Counted from the first letter of the stretch, positions 45,454 to 53,327 are shown. The stretch is 64,000 bases of DNA from Lachnospira eligens (GCF_009680455.1 NZ_WKRD01000006.1:167709-231708), one strand, 5' to 3'. Notes: generated by a model from the letters alone, not told the origin. Numbers and translations are program-made.

Positions 45454-45870
45454 ATGGACAAAGTAAATGGAAAGCTGACAGTATTTTTTGAAGAGCCGTT
45501 TTGGGTGGGAATCTTTGAACGCATCGAAGATGGTAAATTATCTGTGGCAAAGGTAACATTTGGTGCAGAGCCAAAAGATTATGAAGTACAGGAATATATT
45601 CAAAAGTGCTATTTCAGTTTGAAATTCAGTCCGGTTGTTGAAACTGTTGTAAAGGATATCAAAAGAAATCCGAAACGGATGCAGCGGGAAGCAAAGAAAC
45701 AGATGTTGGAAATAGGCATTGGTACAAAATCGCAACAGGCGTTGAAATTACAGCAGGAACAGAACAAGCAGGAACGCAAAGAGAAAAGACGCAAGAAAAA
45801 AGAGACAGAAGAGCAGCGAATGTTTGAACTGAAACAGCGAAAGAAAAGAGAAAAGCGTAAGGGACATTAA
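45454..45870 (+). CDS. yjdF: YjdF-family (DUF2992) protein
   Basis: 138 residues. The N-terminal half (KLTVFFEEPFWVGIFERIED, then VAKVTFGAEPKDYEVQEYI) is the DUF2992 core. The C-terminal 60 residues are a Lys/Glu/Gln-rich helix with GTKSQQALKLQQEQNKQERK, also typical. The family is thought to help against toxic aromatic compounds, but its biochemical role is unknown. TTAGGAGGG precedes the start. It sits behind the probable yjdF riboswitch and is part of the element's cargo. Confidence 0.9.
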   Translation: MDKVNGKLTVFFEEPFWVGIFERIEDGKLSVAKVTFGAEPKDYEVQEYIQKCYFSLKFSPVVETVVKDIKRNPKRMQREAKKQMLEIGIGTKSQQALKLQQEQNKQERKEKRRKKKETEEQRMFELKQRKKREKRKGH

Positions 45871-45931
45871 AGTCCCTTGGGCTTTTACTCAAATCGAAAA
45901 GTGTTGAATAAAGCTTTCGGGAGGTGTTTCT

Positions 45932-46309
45932 ATGAAGAAAAAAGTACTTGCAATTATGTTAGTTGCCATGTCAATAATGTTGATTTCGGCGTGTGGAAAA
46001 AAAGAAAACCTGTACGAAATTCCTGATCTATCGCAGTATAAGACAGATTATGTAGGAGATTCTTCGAATGTTATAAATATTGTAAGCGGTCAAGAGTATC
46101 CGGAGGGATACTCATATGATAGTATAGAGATACAGTCTGAAACAGAGCCTTATGGATTAACAGTTTTTCTAAAAGATGAGCCGTCTGCAGTCAAGCTTGA
46201 AGACGAATTGCAGGTTAATGCAGATATGACATTTGATTTGATTGGTAATTTGGGAACAATTGATTATAAAACAGCAGATAGCAAAGAAATTATTGTATCG
46301 GTAGTGTAA
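45932..46309 (+). CDS. DUF4825-like lipoprotein, 3' end altered by an IS
   Basis: 125 residues. Signal peptide with lipobox (MLISACGKK), so the protein is lipid-anchored outside. The mature part has KTDYVGDSSNVINIVSG and IQSETEPYGLTVFL, as in DUF4825 proteins. The IS256-family element is inserted eight codons or fewer from the end. Joining the two target-site copies restores the ending KEIIVSYER and stop; the IS supplies SVV and a stop instead, so the protein has lost one net residue and keeps its fold. CGGGAGGTG lies before the start. Confidence 0.8.
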   Translation: MKKKVLAIMLVAMSIMLISACGKKENLYEIPDLSQYKTDYVGDSSNVINIVSGQEYPEGYSYDSIEIQSETEPYGLTVFLKDEPSAVKLEDELQVNADMTFDLIGNLGTIDYKTADSKEIIVSVV

Positions 46310-46336
46310 AATAGTTTGTGTTTTTGGTAAAAAATA

Positions 46337-46386
46337 ACTCCTTTTTGGTAAGAATTCAGATATGACAATTCTTATCGAAAAGGAGT
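46337..46386 (+). promoter_or_regulatory. Hairpin sequestering the transposase ribosome site
   Basis: ACTCCTTTT-GTAAGAATT pairs with AATTCTTAT-AAAAGGAGT, followed by ATTTTTT. The AGGAG of the transposase gene lies in the right arm, so read-through transcripts from outside would be both terminated and untranslatable. Confidence 0.8.
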
Positions 46387-46393
46387 ATTTTTT

Positions 46394-47608
46394 ATGGCAG
46401 TTGCAAAAGAACAAATTCGACAGATCATCTCAGAAAACAACATTAATAGCGTTGCAGATATATACACGCTTCTGAAAGACAGTTTCAAGGATATCCTGCA
46501 GGAGCTGATGGAGGCAGAACTGGATGCAACTCTTGGCTACGAGAAAAACCATAAGGGAGATCTACAGACAGACAATAAAAGAAATGGTCATTCTACAAAA
46601 AACTTAAAGAGTCAATACGGTGAATTTAAAATCGACGTACCAAGAGACCGTAACGGTGAGTTTGAACCAAAACTCATCCCTAAATACCAGAGAGATATTT
46701 CCGGGATTGAGGAAAAAGTGATCTCTTTATATGCCCGTGGTATGAGTACACGTGACATCCACGACCAGCTCCAGGATCTTTATGGGATTGAGCTATCAGC
46801 TGAAATGGTCAGCAAGATCACAGACAAGATACTTCCTCAGGTTAAGGAATGGCAGTCCCGTCCTCTGAACCCGGTTTATCCGTTTGTCTTTATGGACTGT
46901 ATACATTATAAAGTACGTGAGGATGGCAGAATCCTGAGTCGTGCTGCGTATGTAGTCCTTGGCGTTACAGTGGAGGGATACAAAGATATCCTCAGCATCA
47001 CAGTAGGCGCAAATGAAACCAGCAAGTTCTGGCTTGGGATGCTTAATGATCTTAAGAACCGCGGAGTAAAAGATGTCCTTTTCTTCTGCGTGGATGGTCT
47101 TCCGGGTTTTAAAGAAGCGATTCAGGCAGTTTATCCGCAGGCAGAGATCCAGAGATGTGTGATCCATATGCTACGCAATTCTTTCAAATATGTAAATTAT
47201 AATGATCTGAAAAAGTTTTCCTCGGATTTCAAAGAAGTGTACAATGCTCCGAACGAAACAGCCGCTTTAACAGAGCTGGAGAACATGAAAGAAAAATGGG
47301 GGAAGAAATATCCGTACGCGATCAGTAACTGGGAAAATAATTGGGAAGATGTAAGTTCCTTTTTCCAGTTTTCTAATGATATCAGACGCATTATGTACAC
47401 GACAAATATCATAGAAGGATTGAACCGCCAGTATCGGAAAGTCACGAAAACGAAAAGCGTATTCCCAAGCGATCCTGCATTGGAAAAGATGCTGTATCTT
47501 GCCAGCGAGAACGTAGTCAAAAAGTGGACGCAGAGATACCGGAACTGGGATCAGGTATTGAATCAGCTGATAGTCCTTTACGGAGAACGGCTTACTGCTT
47601 ATCTGTAA
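46394..47608 (+). CDS. IS256-family transposase (DDE)
   Basis: 404 residues, normal length. DDE residues are in FMDCIHYKVR (first Asp), FFCVDGLPGF (second Asp) and TTNIIEGLNRQYRK (Glu). The N-terminal part has the GEFKIDVPRDRNGEFEPKLI segment typical of the family. It cuts and circularises the element. Its ribosome site is in a hairpin (see 46337). Confidence 0.97.
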   Translation: MAVAKEQIRQIISENNINSVADIYTLLKDSFKDILQELMEAELDATLGYEKNHKGDLQTDNKRNGHSTKNLKSQYGEFKIDVPRDRNGEFEPKLIPKYQRDISGIEEKVISLYARGMSTRDIHDQLQDLYGIELSAEMVSKITDKILPQVKEWQSRPLNPVYPFVFMDCIHYKVREDGRILSRAAYVVLGVTVEGYKDILSITVGANETSKFWLGMLNDLKNRGVKDVLFFCVDGLPGFKEAIQAVYPQAEIQRCVIHMLRNSFKYVNYNDLKKFSSDFKEVYNAPNETAALTELENMKEKWGKKYPYAISNWENNWEDVSSFFQFSNDIRRIMYTTNIIEGLNRQYRKVTKTKSVFPSDPALEKMLYLASENVVKKWTQRYRNWDQVLNQLIVLYGERLTAYL

Positions 47609-47620
47609 GAAAAAAGAAAA

Positions 47621-47752
47621 GCAGGAATGGGAAGCTCTTTTAAGCCCCTCATTCCTGCTCTCTGTCTATTCCTTCGGCATTTATATTATTGCCAGAAATT
47701 TCCGATCCTATTCCAGAGGTCGGGTGTGGGCAGAGCCCACAAAAGGCAATAA
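47621..47752. other. Structured non-coding tail of the IS256-family element
   Basis: Stem 1: GCAGGAATG/CATTCCTGC (47621-47658). Stem 2: TTATTGCC (47686-47693) with GGCAATAA (47745-47752), enclosing a GTGGGC-AGA-GCCCAC hairpin (47726-47740). No ribosome-site-led ORF. Stem 1 may terminate the transposase transcript; the second structure is unexplained. Confidence 0.55.
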
Positions 47753-48003
47753 TCATGATGCCTTACTTGTCATGCAAAAAAATCGAAAATGATGTATATA
47801 ATTTTCCTACATGGCAATACTGTAAGTACAAAGATATATTCGACAGCCGCATAATCATTAATTCGACAGCAAAATTTTACATATCTATTTCTTATCAGAA
47901 AGATTTACTTTCCATAGACACAAGAATTTTTACACCCTCATTGTATCATATGAACGGTGATATATTTTTAGTCAACTTTTAGACAATTTGAAGAGCAGAA
48001 TAT

Positions 48004-48043
48004 AAAAAGGCGTATGGAAGTTTTGATTTCCATACGCCTTTTT
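48004..48043. terminator. Bidirectional terminator beyond the relaxase gene
   Basis: AAAAAGGCGTATGGAA pairs perfectly with TTCCATACGCCTTTTT; stems end in A and T runs on both sides. It ends the minus-strand mob transcript. Confidence 0.93.
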
Positions 48044-48102
48044 GAAAGGAGTTTATTTTTGAACAAGAGATTTGTAAGAGCATGTTATCTACTCGAAGAT
48101 GA

Positions 48103-49812
48103 TTACAATTCCATATCATAGGACTTTTTCTTAGCTCTTGCAGGCTGATTTCGCCGCATTTCCTGTTCTCGCTGATATTTAAGTTCCCATGCACGATGGG
48201 AGAAGACATCCGAATCTTCCACATTGAGATAATCCACCTCATTGGCGGCAATATCACGGCGGTGATAGTCATAATACTTACCAAAAGTACCTTTGAGCTG
48301 CTCGATCAGCTTATCCCGGAAATCAGGACGTATATGGATTCTGGTGTCCAGCAATTCTGTATACTGTTCAGGTTCAGGACGAAATTTTTCTTCCCGGAAA
48401 GCGGCGGCATCTTTTTCAAGCTGTTTTTTGAGCGAGATGTCCTGAGAATCTAGGATATCAAGATTGTTATTCATCTGGTCGTATTTCTTGGATAGATTCG
48501 TCATATCTTTATCGGTAGAGCATTCTGCTTGGAAGATTAGCTGCTCTTTCCTTGATTTCAGTTCTTCAATTTCTTCGGTAACAGTGGTAAGCTGCTGATT
48601 CAATTTTATATGCTGGATGGGATTAAAAATACTGGCTTTCTCTTTTTTCACATTCAGTTCTTTCCGCTCTGTAACTTTAGCTTTGAGTTTCTTTTTAACG
48701 GTGTTGTATTTATTCAGTATTGGATTAAAATGATTCATCCAGTCATGGATCACTTCTTTTTGCATCTCATTGTGGAGCAAATGATATTGTGTAAAAATCA
48801 TGTGATTGCGGATTGCTTCCAATGTTTCTGCTATTATTGGAATAGATTTTTCTACAGCCTGTGCCAGTTTTGCTACCTGGGCTTTTAATTCCCGGAGCAT
48901 TTTGTTATCTGCACGAATCTGACGGTTAATTTCACAGCGGTCTGCTATCATGCCTTTCTTTTCCATATTCTGGGCAATGTAGCCTTCATGGATAGTTGGC
49001 TGTTCGGTGATTCCCTGATCTGCAAAGCTGCGGTGATCAATGGTAGCATTTATCTGATTACGTGCAAGCATTTTATTTACGGCATCTGCCCAGTTTGCCC
49101 GCCAGATGCAGAGTTGTTCATCACTGTTCCATTGTTCGGAAATAGGATTCTGTCTGCCATATCGGCTGCTCTTGGGGTGCTTATCAATCCGTTCATATCC
49201 TTTTTCCTGTGCGGAAGATGGAGTCAGATATTCTTTCTTTTTCCCAACTTTATAGCGATATTGCTTTTCCCATCCCTGTTTTTGAGCAGTTTTAAATTCA
49301 AAAGCAGTAAATCCTTTTTCTTCCCCATCTTTGATACAGAGATATTCTTTTTCGGTTTTATACTGCCATGTTCCATTTTCACTTAGTGGTCGGACAGTAA
49401 GAAGAATGTGTGCATGGGGATTGTGACCATCTGTATCGTGAATGGCAAAATCAGCACACATCCCCATATCTACAAAATTCTTTTTAATAAAATCCTGAAG
49501 AAGAGAAATATTGCTGTCTTTATCCAACTCAACAGGGAGTGCGACCACAAATTCTCTTGCCAGTCGGCTGTCTTTGGTCTTTTCGGTTTCTTCCACAGCG
49601 TTCCAGAGTTGTTCCCGGTCAATCCATTTGGATGGAGCAATTGGAGGAAGCATCACTTCCTGATAGATTAGCTCATGCTTTCTGGTATAGTCATGCTGGA
49701 TACCATCATAATCATTATACATCCGGCTACAGCTCATATAAGCAGAAGCAGCAACAGCAGACCGACCGGAACCACGGCTGACGACTTTGGCTTGCATATG
49801 ATAAATTGCCAT
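48103..49812 (-). CDS. mobA: MobA/MobL-type relaxase (MOBQ)
   Basis: 569 residues from the ATG at 49812 (MAIYHMQAKVVSRGSGRSAV); a longer frame to 49893 lacks a ribosome site. Relaxase motif I includes the presumed catalytic Tyr near the N-terminus (AAASAYMSC region), and motif III is the 3-His metal site HNPHAHILLTVRP. The rest is a long helical region, ending RAKKKSYDMEL. The protein nicks oriT and pilots DNA into the recipient using another element's pore. AGGAGG overlaps a TGCCAGATATGGCA hairpin at the start. Upstream lies an RSF1010-like oriT. A decayed copy of its 3' end lies at 44,012. Confidence 0.92.
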   Translation of the reverse strand: MAIYHMQAKVVSRGSGRSAVAASAYMSCSRMYNDYDGIQHDYTRKHELIYQEVMLPPIAPSKWIDREQLWNAVEETEKTKDSRLAREFVVALPVELDKDSNISLLQDFIKKNFVDMGMCADFAIHDTDGHNPHAHILLTVRPLSENGTWQYKTEKEYLCIKDGEEKGFTAFEFKTAQKQGWEKQYRYKVGKKKEYLTPSSAQEKGYERIDKHPKSSRYGRQNPISEQWNSDEQLCIWRANWADAVNKMLARNQINATIDHRSFADQGITEQPTIHEGYIAQNMEKKGMIADRCEINRQIRADNKMLRELKAQVAKLAQAVEKSIPIIAETLEAIRNHMIFTQYHLLHNEMQKEVIHDWMNHFNPILNKYNTVKKKLKAKVTERKELNVKKEKASIFNPIQHIKLNQQLTTVTEEIEELKSRKEQLIFQAECSTDKDMTNLSKKYDQMNNNLDILDSQDISLKKQLEKDAAAFREEKFRPEPEQYTELLDTRIHIRPDFRDKLIEQLKGTFGKYYDYHRRDIAANEVDYLNVEDSDVFSHRAWELKYQREQEMRRNQPARAKKKSYDMEL

Positions 49813-49826
49813 ATCTGGCACCTCCT
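49807..49826 (-). promoter_or_regulatory. Start-codon hairpin of mobA
   Basis: On the mRNA AGGAGG is followed directly by TGCCAGATATGGCA (49807-49820), a 5-bp stem whose right arm contains the start ATG. An identical 20-bp element precedes DUF3847. Confidence 0.65.
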
Positions 49827-49884
49827 TTCGATGTTGCCTGCAACAGCGGATAAAGCCCTCGGCAGAGCGCACGAGCCCCGAAGG

Positions 49885-49935
49885 GGATACCACTGCCTGA
49901 TTTATCAGGTGGTGAGTAAGTGCGCCCTTCGGGAG
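49885..49935. other. Origin of transfer (oriT), RSF1010-like
   Basis: GTAAGTGCGCCCT at 49916-49928 matches the nick region of IncQ plasmid RSF1010 as I recall it. It is preceded by an inverted repeat (CACTGCCTGAT/ATCAGGTGGTG, 49891-49914), the same arrangement as in IncQ oriTs. It lies directly upstream of the relaxase, as expected. Confidence 0.8.
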
Positions 49936-49949
49936 TAGAACTTATGCGT

Positions 49950-50171
49950 TTACATTCCCCGTAGCCGGATCATCAGCTCCCGTTTCAGGGAATCTAAATC
50001 CATTTCTTTAATATGGGGAACAATACTTTCCAGAATGGCTCCTTCCTGGACTAATCGGTGTGTTCTGGCATCACGTTCTTTTTTGCGATTTCTTGCTTCA
50101 GCTTCTTCCTGGCGGTGTCTTGCCTGTAAAAGTGCTTTTTCTTCCGGTGTCATGATTCTTTTATCTGCCAT
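49950..50171 (-). CDS. DUF3847 protein, 73 aa
   Basis: Starts MADKRIMTPEEKALLQARHR and continues as a highly charged helix to RELMIRLRGM. This small family is found beside MobA-type relaxases in clostridial elements. It may help relaxosome formation, by analogy with other small helical accessory proteins. The ATG at 50171 has the same AGGAGGTGCCAGAT leader as mobA; the longer frame to 50207 includes that leader and is rejected. Confidence 0.85.
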   Translation of the reverse strand: MADKRIMTPEEKALLQARHRQEEAEARNRKKERDARTHRLVQEGAILESIVPHIKEMDLDSLKRELMIRLRGM

Positions 50172-50185
50172 ATCTGGCACCTCCT
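50166..50185 (-). promoter_or_regulatory. Start-codon hairpin of the DUF3847 gene
   Basis: AGGAGG plus TGCCAGATATGGCA (complement of 50166-50185), identical to the mobA site. The two genes could be co-controlled at translation. Confidence 0.65.
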
Positions 50186-50232
50186 TTTTATGCCCGTATC
50201 CGGGCATTTTTGGTTTTAAAATCTTTTGGTTT

Positions 50233-50309
50233 GGTACTATGGTTTTAGATAACTGACAGTGGCATGTTCTTGGTGAAAAATAAGGAAAGATAGTAGTACC
50301 ACTGTCAGT
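50233..50309. repeat. Interleaved inverted repeats (pseudoknot-like) upstream of DUF3847
   Basis: ACTGACAGTGG (50252-50262) is exactly complementary to CCACTGTCAGT (50299-50309), and GGTACTA (50233-50239) to TAGTACC (50294-50300). The order A-B-A'-B' is that of a pseudoknot or of two alternative stems. Candidate regulatory leader, operator or replication site. Confidence 0.6.
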
Positions 50310-50341
50310 GAAAAATAATCATTGCGTTATACTTCTTTGAG

Positions 50342-51199
50342 TCAATTCTGGTTCGGAGCATGATTGTTCAACAGGATTTTTTTCGCCTGTTTTAAATTAT
50401 CTGTTGCATTGTCCTGACGGATATTCCGGTTATTGATACGGACAGGAATACATCTCTCCAGAATACGGTCATAAATTCGTTTGTGTGCGATATCAGCGGC
50501 ATTATTCAGCTCTGATAAAGTGAGATTGGTCGTTATGATCAGAGGCTTTTTACTGCGGTAACGGCTGTCGATCACATTGAATACCTGTTCCAGTGCAAAG
50601 TCAGAGTTCCGCTCAATTCCGAGATCATCAATAATCAGAAGACTGTAGCGGTTTAAGTTGTTGATGAACTGGTTTCTGTCTTCAAAATACATTCCGGTAA
50701 GGGTATTCAGAATCCGGGAAAAGTTGGTCATCAGTACAGGAACGCCTTTTTCCAGCAGGGCATTGGCAATGCAGCCTGCAAAAAAAGATTTTCCAGTACC
50801 GACATCACCCCAGATGAGAAGTCCGGAGGCGTTTGCTTTCATCTCTTCCCAGTTGCTTACATAATTGTGTGCCAGTTTTATTTCCGGATTGATGCCGTTA
50901 TCCCTGGCAAAAGTGTAGTCATAGAGTGCTTTGTCCTGTAAGCCGCTGGTTTTAAGATGCTCTATTTCCATTTGTTTTTCATGAAGTTTTCTCTGGGCTT
51001 CTTCCTGCTCAAAGATTTTCTGCTGGCATTTACAGCGGATGGAAGGAATAAGAACTTTTCCCTGTAATTCATGCCGGCATTGTCTTGGCGTATTGCATTT
51101 GGAACAGTAGATCAGGTGGTCTGTTTCGTTAAAATATTCATCAGGCTGAAGCTCTCTGCTTGGTGTTATAGCGGTTGCTTTTTCTGTAAATCTTGTCAT
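50342..51199 (-). CDS. DnaC/IstB-like ATPase (helicase-loader type)
   Basis: 285 residues. The N-terminal part has four Cys in a zinc-finger-like pattern (CSKCNTPRQC and RCKCQQ). The AAA+ core has Walker A WGDVGTGKSFF, Walker B LLIIDDLG and sensor TTNLT. Likely loads the host replicative helicase at the element's origin. It overlaps repA by 4 bp (ATGA), which fits a joint replication role. Confidence 0.9.
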   Translation of the reverse strand: MTRFTEKATAITPSRELQPDEYFNETDHLIYCSKCNTPRQCRHELQGKVLIPSIRCKCQQKIFEQEEAQRKLHEKQMEIEHLKTSGLQDKALYDYTFARDNGINPEIKLAHNYVSNWEEMKANASGLLIWGDVGTGKSFFAGCIANALLEKGVPVLMTNFSRILNTLTGMYFEDRNQFINNLNRYSLLIIDDLGIERNSDFALEQVFNVIDSRYRSKKPLIITTNLTLSELNNAADIAHKRIYDRILERCIPVRINNRNIRQDNATDNLKQAKKILLNNHAPNQN

Positions 51200-51912
51200 A
51201 GTGTTTCGTATTCCTCACTTTCGTAATTTCTTTGCCGGGAAGCAGGATGATCCTGTCTTGCCCAACTGATGATGGTAGCTGCATGGTTCTGATATTGCTT
51301 TCCGGTAGAAGCCATATAACCGGATAAGCGTTCAATATAATCCTGCCAGTCAGGGATTGTCTGCCGGATATTTTCCAGCTCTTTTTCTGACAGAAAAACA
51401 TTTTGAAATTTTCCATAAGGTGAGCGTGGCTCTTTACTCCCTCTTATTGCTAAATTGTTCTTTTTTATCTCTTTCTTATTACCAGACAGTTTTCTGTCTG
51501 TATCAGGGAAAGAATCCTGTCTGCCAATAGGACAGTTTTCTGTCTGTCTTAGGGAAAGAAATCTGTCTGTATAGTGGATGGTTTCTTTTGGGAGTTTTAC
51601 ATAAATTCGATTGGGTTGTCCGGGTCCCTGCCGTTTTCGGAAGATAAGCTCCTGTTTTTCCAGTACTGTCAGAGCAGTTTTAACCGTCATCTGGCTTTTG
51701 TGGAGAACTTCTGCCAGTGCTTCAATTGTAAAGTAAATGAACACATGACCATTGATATCTGACCAGCCCTCATTTTTCTGGGAAAGCCTTGCCCGGTCGA
51801 GCAGGATAATATAAAGCATTTTGGCAGTTTCGTTTATTTCCATGTCCAGAAGAAAACGGGGAAACATCATATAAGATGGCAGGTTGGTGTCTGCTGTCAG
51901 AAAGTCCGTCAT
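51196..51912 (-). CDS. repA: RepA_N-type replication initiator
   Basis: 238 residues. The N-terminal winged-helix region (YMMFPRFLLDMEINETAKML, then IYFTIEALAEVLHKSQMTVK) is characteristic of RepA_N initiators of Firmicute plasmids and elements. The C-terminal half is linker-like with a helical end (WQDYIERLSGYMASTGKQYQ). It probably starts rolling or theta replication of the excised circle; an origin is often inside the rep gene in this family. Followed by a DnaC-like ATPase. Confidence 0.88.
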   Translation of the reverse strand: MTDFLTADTNLPSYMMFPRFLLDMEINETAKMLYIILLDRARLSQKNEGWSDINGHVFIYFTIEALAEVLHKSQMTVKTALTVLEKQELIFRKRQGPGQPNRIYVKLPKETIHYTDRFLSLRQTENCPIGRQDSFPDTDRKLSGNKKEIKKNNLAIRGSKEPRSPYGKFQNVFLSEKELENIRQTIPDWQDYIERLSGYMASTGKQYQNHAATIISWARQDHPASRQRNYESEEYETL

Positions 51913-51930
51913 GTGTTCACCTCCAATCAG

Positions 51931-52314
51931 TTATTCGCCAAGAAAATCCCAGTCTACATCACTATCTGGCTGTGAATTTTCAGGTGTTGGAAAGGACGCC
52001 CTGATTTGGGGCTCCCTTTGTGCCATGCCTGCAGTCAGTCCGGAAAGAAAAAGTGGTAATGCCTGTTTCAGACTGTTTTCCACTGCATCTACAATCTGTT
52101 TCACAAAAAGTTCTTCCCGTTCTCTTGTTTCCAGATAAGGATCAGCCTGTGTGCGGTAGTAGCGGTCAAAATAATCTACCAGTGCAAGAGAGATTACCTG
52201 ACTGTAAGATTTAAAATCCTGCCTGTCCATCGTCTGTAAATATTCCCAGGCTCTCCGCTGCTGTTCTTTGTCCAGATTAAAGCGCAGGTTTGTGTTGCGG
52301 ATATTGTTCTGCAT
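51931..52314 (-). CDS. ParR-like partition adaptor, 127 aa
   Basis: A ribbon-helix-helix-like N-terminus (NTNLRFNLDKEQQRRAWEYL), a helical middle and an acidic C-terminal tail (SQPDSDVDWDFLGE). It is encoded 3 bp after the ParM-like gene, the standard order parM-parR. ParR-type proteins bind the centromere and cap ParM filaments through their acidic tail, which is present here. Sequence identity to classical ParR is low, so the assignment leans on context. Confidence 0.7.
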   Translation of the reverse strand: MQNNIRNTNLRFNLDKEQQRRAWEYLQTMDRQDFKSYSQVISLALVDYFDRYYRTQADPYLETREREELFVKQIVDAVENSLKQALPLFLSGLTAGMAQREPQIRASFPTPENSQPDSDVDWDFLGE

Positions 52315-52317
52315 GGT

Positions 52318-53235
52318 TTATCCCCTCCTTTTCAGGCTCATATAAGCCAGAGATTCGTAACCTTTGGCGGTGGCGCAGATGTCATCAATGATAGTGACTC
52401 GCGATTTGTCATACGTTCCGAAGTTACGGATCAGGCATCCACCGCCGCCAACCACATACAGGTGCATCAGATCAGGATTGTATTCATATTTGCGGAGTGT
52501 GGAAAAAAGATCTGCAGCATACTGTCTGGCAATAGAACTGATACAATCCAGATATGGTGCTGAAATGTCAGCTGTTCCAAACCGCAGAATCTGCTCTACG
52601 GTGGATTCTTCAATCTTCACTCCGAATTTGTCCAGAATAGCGTTCTTTGCGGCAATCATGCATTGGTTTACACCAAGTTTTTCTGTCCAGCATCGGTTTT
52701 CTTGCGCTTTCTTATTGTTAATATACAGAATGTTCATGGTTCCGTTTCCGATATCTGCAAGGAGATTGGTTCCCTTGAAATCTCCAAGTTGGTTTACAAT
52801 AGCCGGATACCCCTGTGGGTAAAGGCTGCATCCCACAAAGTGGAGATGATACTCTTTGCCGTTAAAAAGGTAACGGACTTCTGGATTCTGGAGCAGATAG
52901 GAACGAAAAGCTTCTCTTTGATTTCTGATCCATGTAAGAGGAAGTCCGGCAGCCAGATGAACATCTGCTTCACGGATGGAAAAGACATTCAGTTCCCTTG
53001 CAATAGCCATTAGCGTCAGAAGATAATATTCTTCGTCCATAGCTTTATCCGGGATAAATTCTTTGTGTCCTTCGCCAATCCGGTAGTAAATGCCGTTATA
53101 TTCCAGGATATTTCCAGTGAAGATTGGTTCTGTTTCATAGGCTTTGATTCCGGTTGGGGTGACGGTGTTTGCTGTTTTCATATTGCTGTAGCCATGATCT
53201 ACAGCAATGATTTTGGTGTTTCTGAGTTCTCGCAT
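52318..53235 (-). CDS. ParM/StbA-like actin-type ATPase
   Basis: 305 residues. Actin-fold phosphate loops: IAVDHGYSNMK at the N-terminus and LLADIGNGTMNILYI in the middle; LYVVGGGGCL is the adenosine motif. Polymerises to push element copies apart at division, useful to a circular, replicating form of the element. The ATG at 53235 has CGGAGG upstream; a longer frame to 53415 is rejected because it runs through a palindrome. Forms an operon with the ParR-like gene. Confidence 0.88.
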   Translation of the reverse strand: MRELRNTKIIAVDHGYSNMKTANTVTPTGIKAYETEPIFTGNILEYNGIYYRIGEGHKEFIPDKAMDEEYYLLTLMAIARELNVFSIREADVHLAAGLPLTWIRNQREAFRSYLLQNPEVRYLFNGKEYHLHFVGCSLYPQGYPAIVNQLGDFKGTNLLADIGNGTMNILYINNKKAQENRCWTEKLGVNQCMIAAKNAILDKFGVKIEESTVEQILRFGTADISAPYLDCISSIARQYAADLFSTLRKYEYNPDLMHLYVVGGGGCLIRNFGTYDKSRVTIIDDICATAKGYESLAYMSLKRRG

Positions 53236-53243
53236 AAAAAATA

Positions 53244-53327
53244 CCTCCGTTTTCGTATTGATTGATTCAGCAGGTCGTACCGGTGTGGTACTGCTCTGCT
53301 GTGGGATAAGCATACGAAAATCGGAGG
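53244..53327 (-). promoter_or_regulatory. 84-nt leader hairpin masking the parM ribosome site
   Basis: On the minus strand CCTCCG at the far end (complement of 53322-53327) pairs with the CGGAGG ribosome site (complement of 53244-53249). ATTTTCGTAT/ATACGAAAA, CAGCAG/CTGCTG and GTACC/GGTAC extend the stem. It may be a translational switch, and as DNA a cruciform or centromere. Confidence 0.75.

Larger units (their letters stand above)
46300..47939. mobile_element. IS256-family insertion sequence, 1,640 bp, with intact ends
   Basis: Terminal inverted repeats of about 28 bp: GGTAGTGTAAAATAGTTTGT at the left and the complement of a GAGGGTGTAAAAATTCTTGT end at the right. An 8-bp target duplication ATTGTATC flanks it (46292-46299 and 47940-47947). 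It encodes one transposase (46394-47608). A hairpin lies between the left end and the gene, and 331 bp of structured non-coding DNA lie between the gene and the right end. The intact duplication means that it arrived recently by ordinary transposition. Confidence 0.9.

Noticed and set aside
47689..47982. 97-residue reading frame at the right end of the IS256-family element
   Set aside because: It runs across the inverted repeat and target duplication and has no ribosome site.
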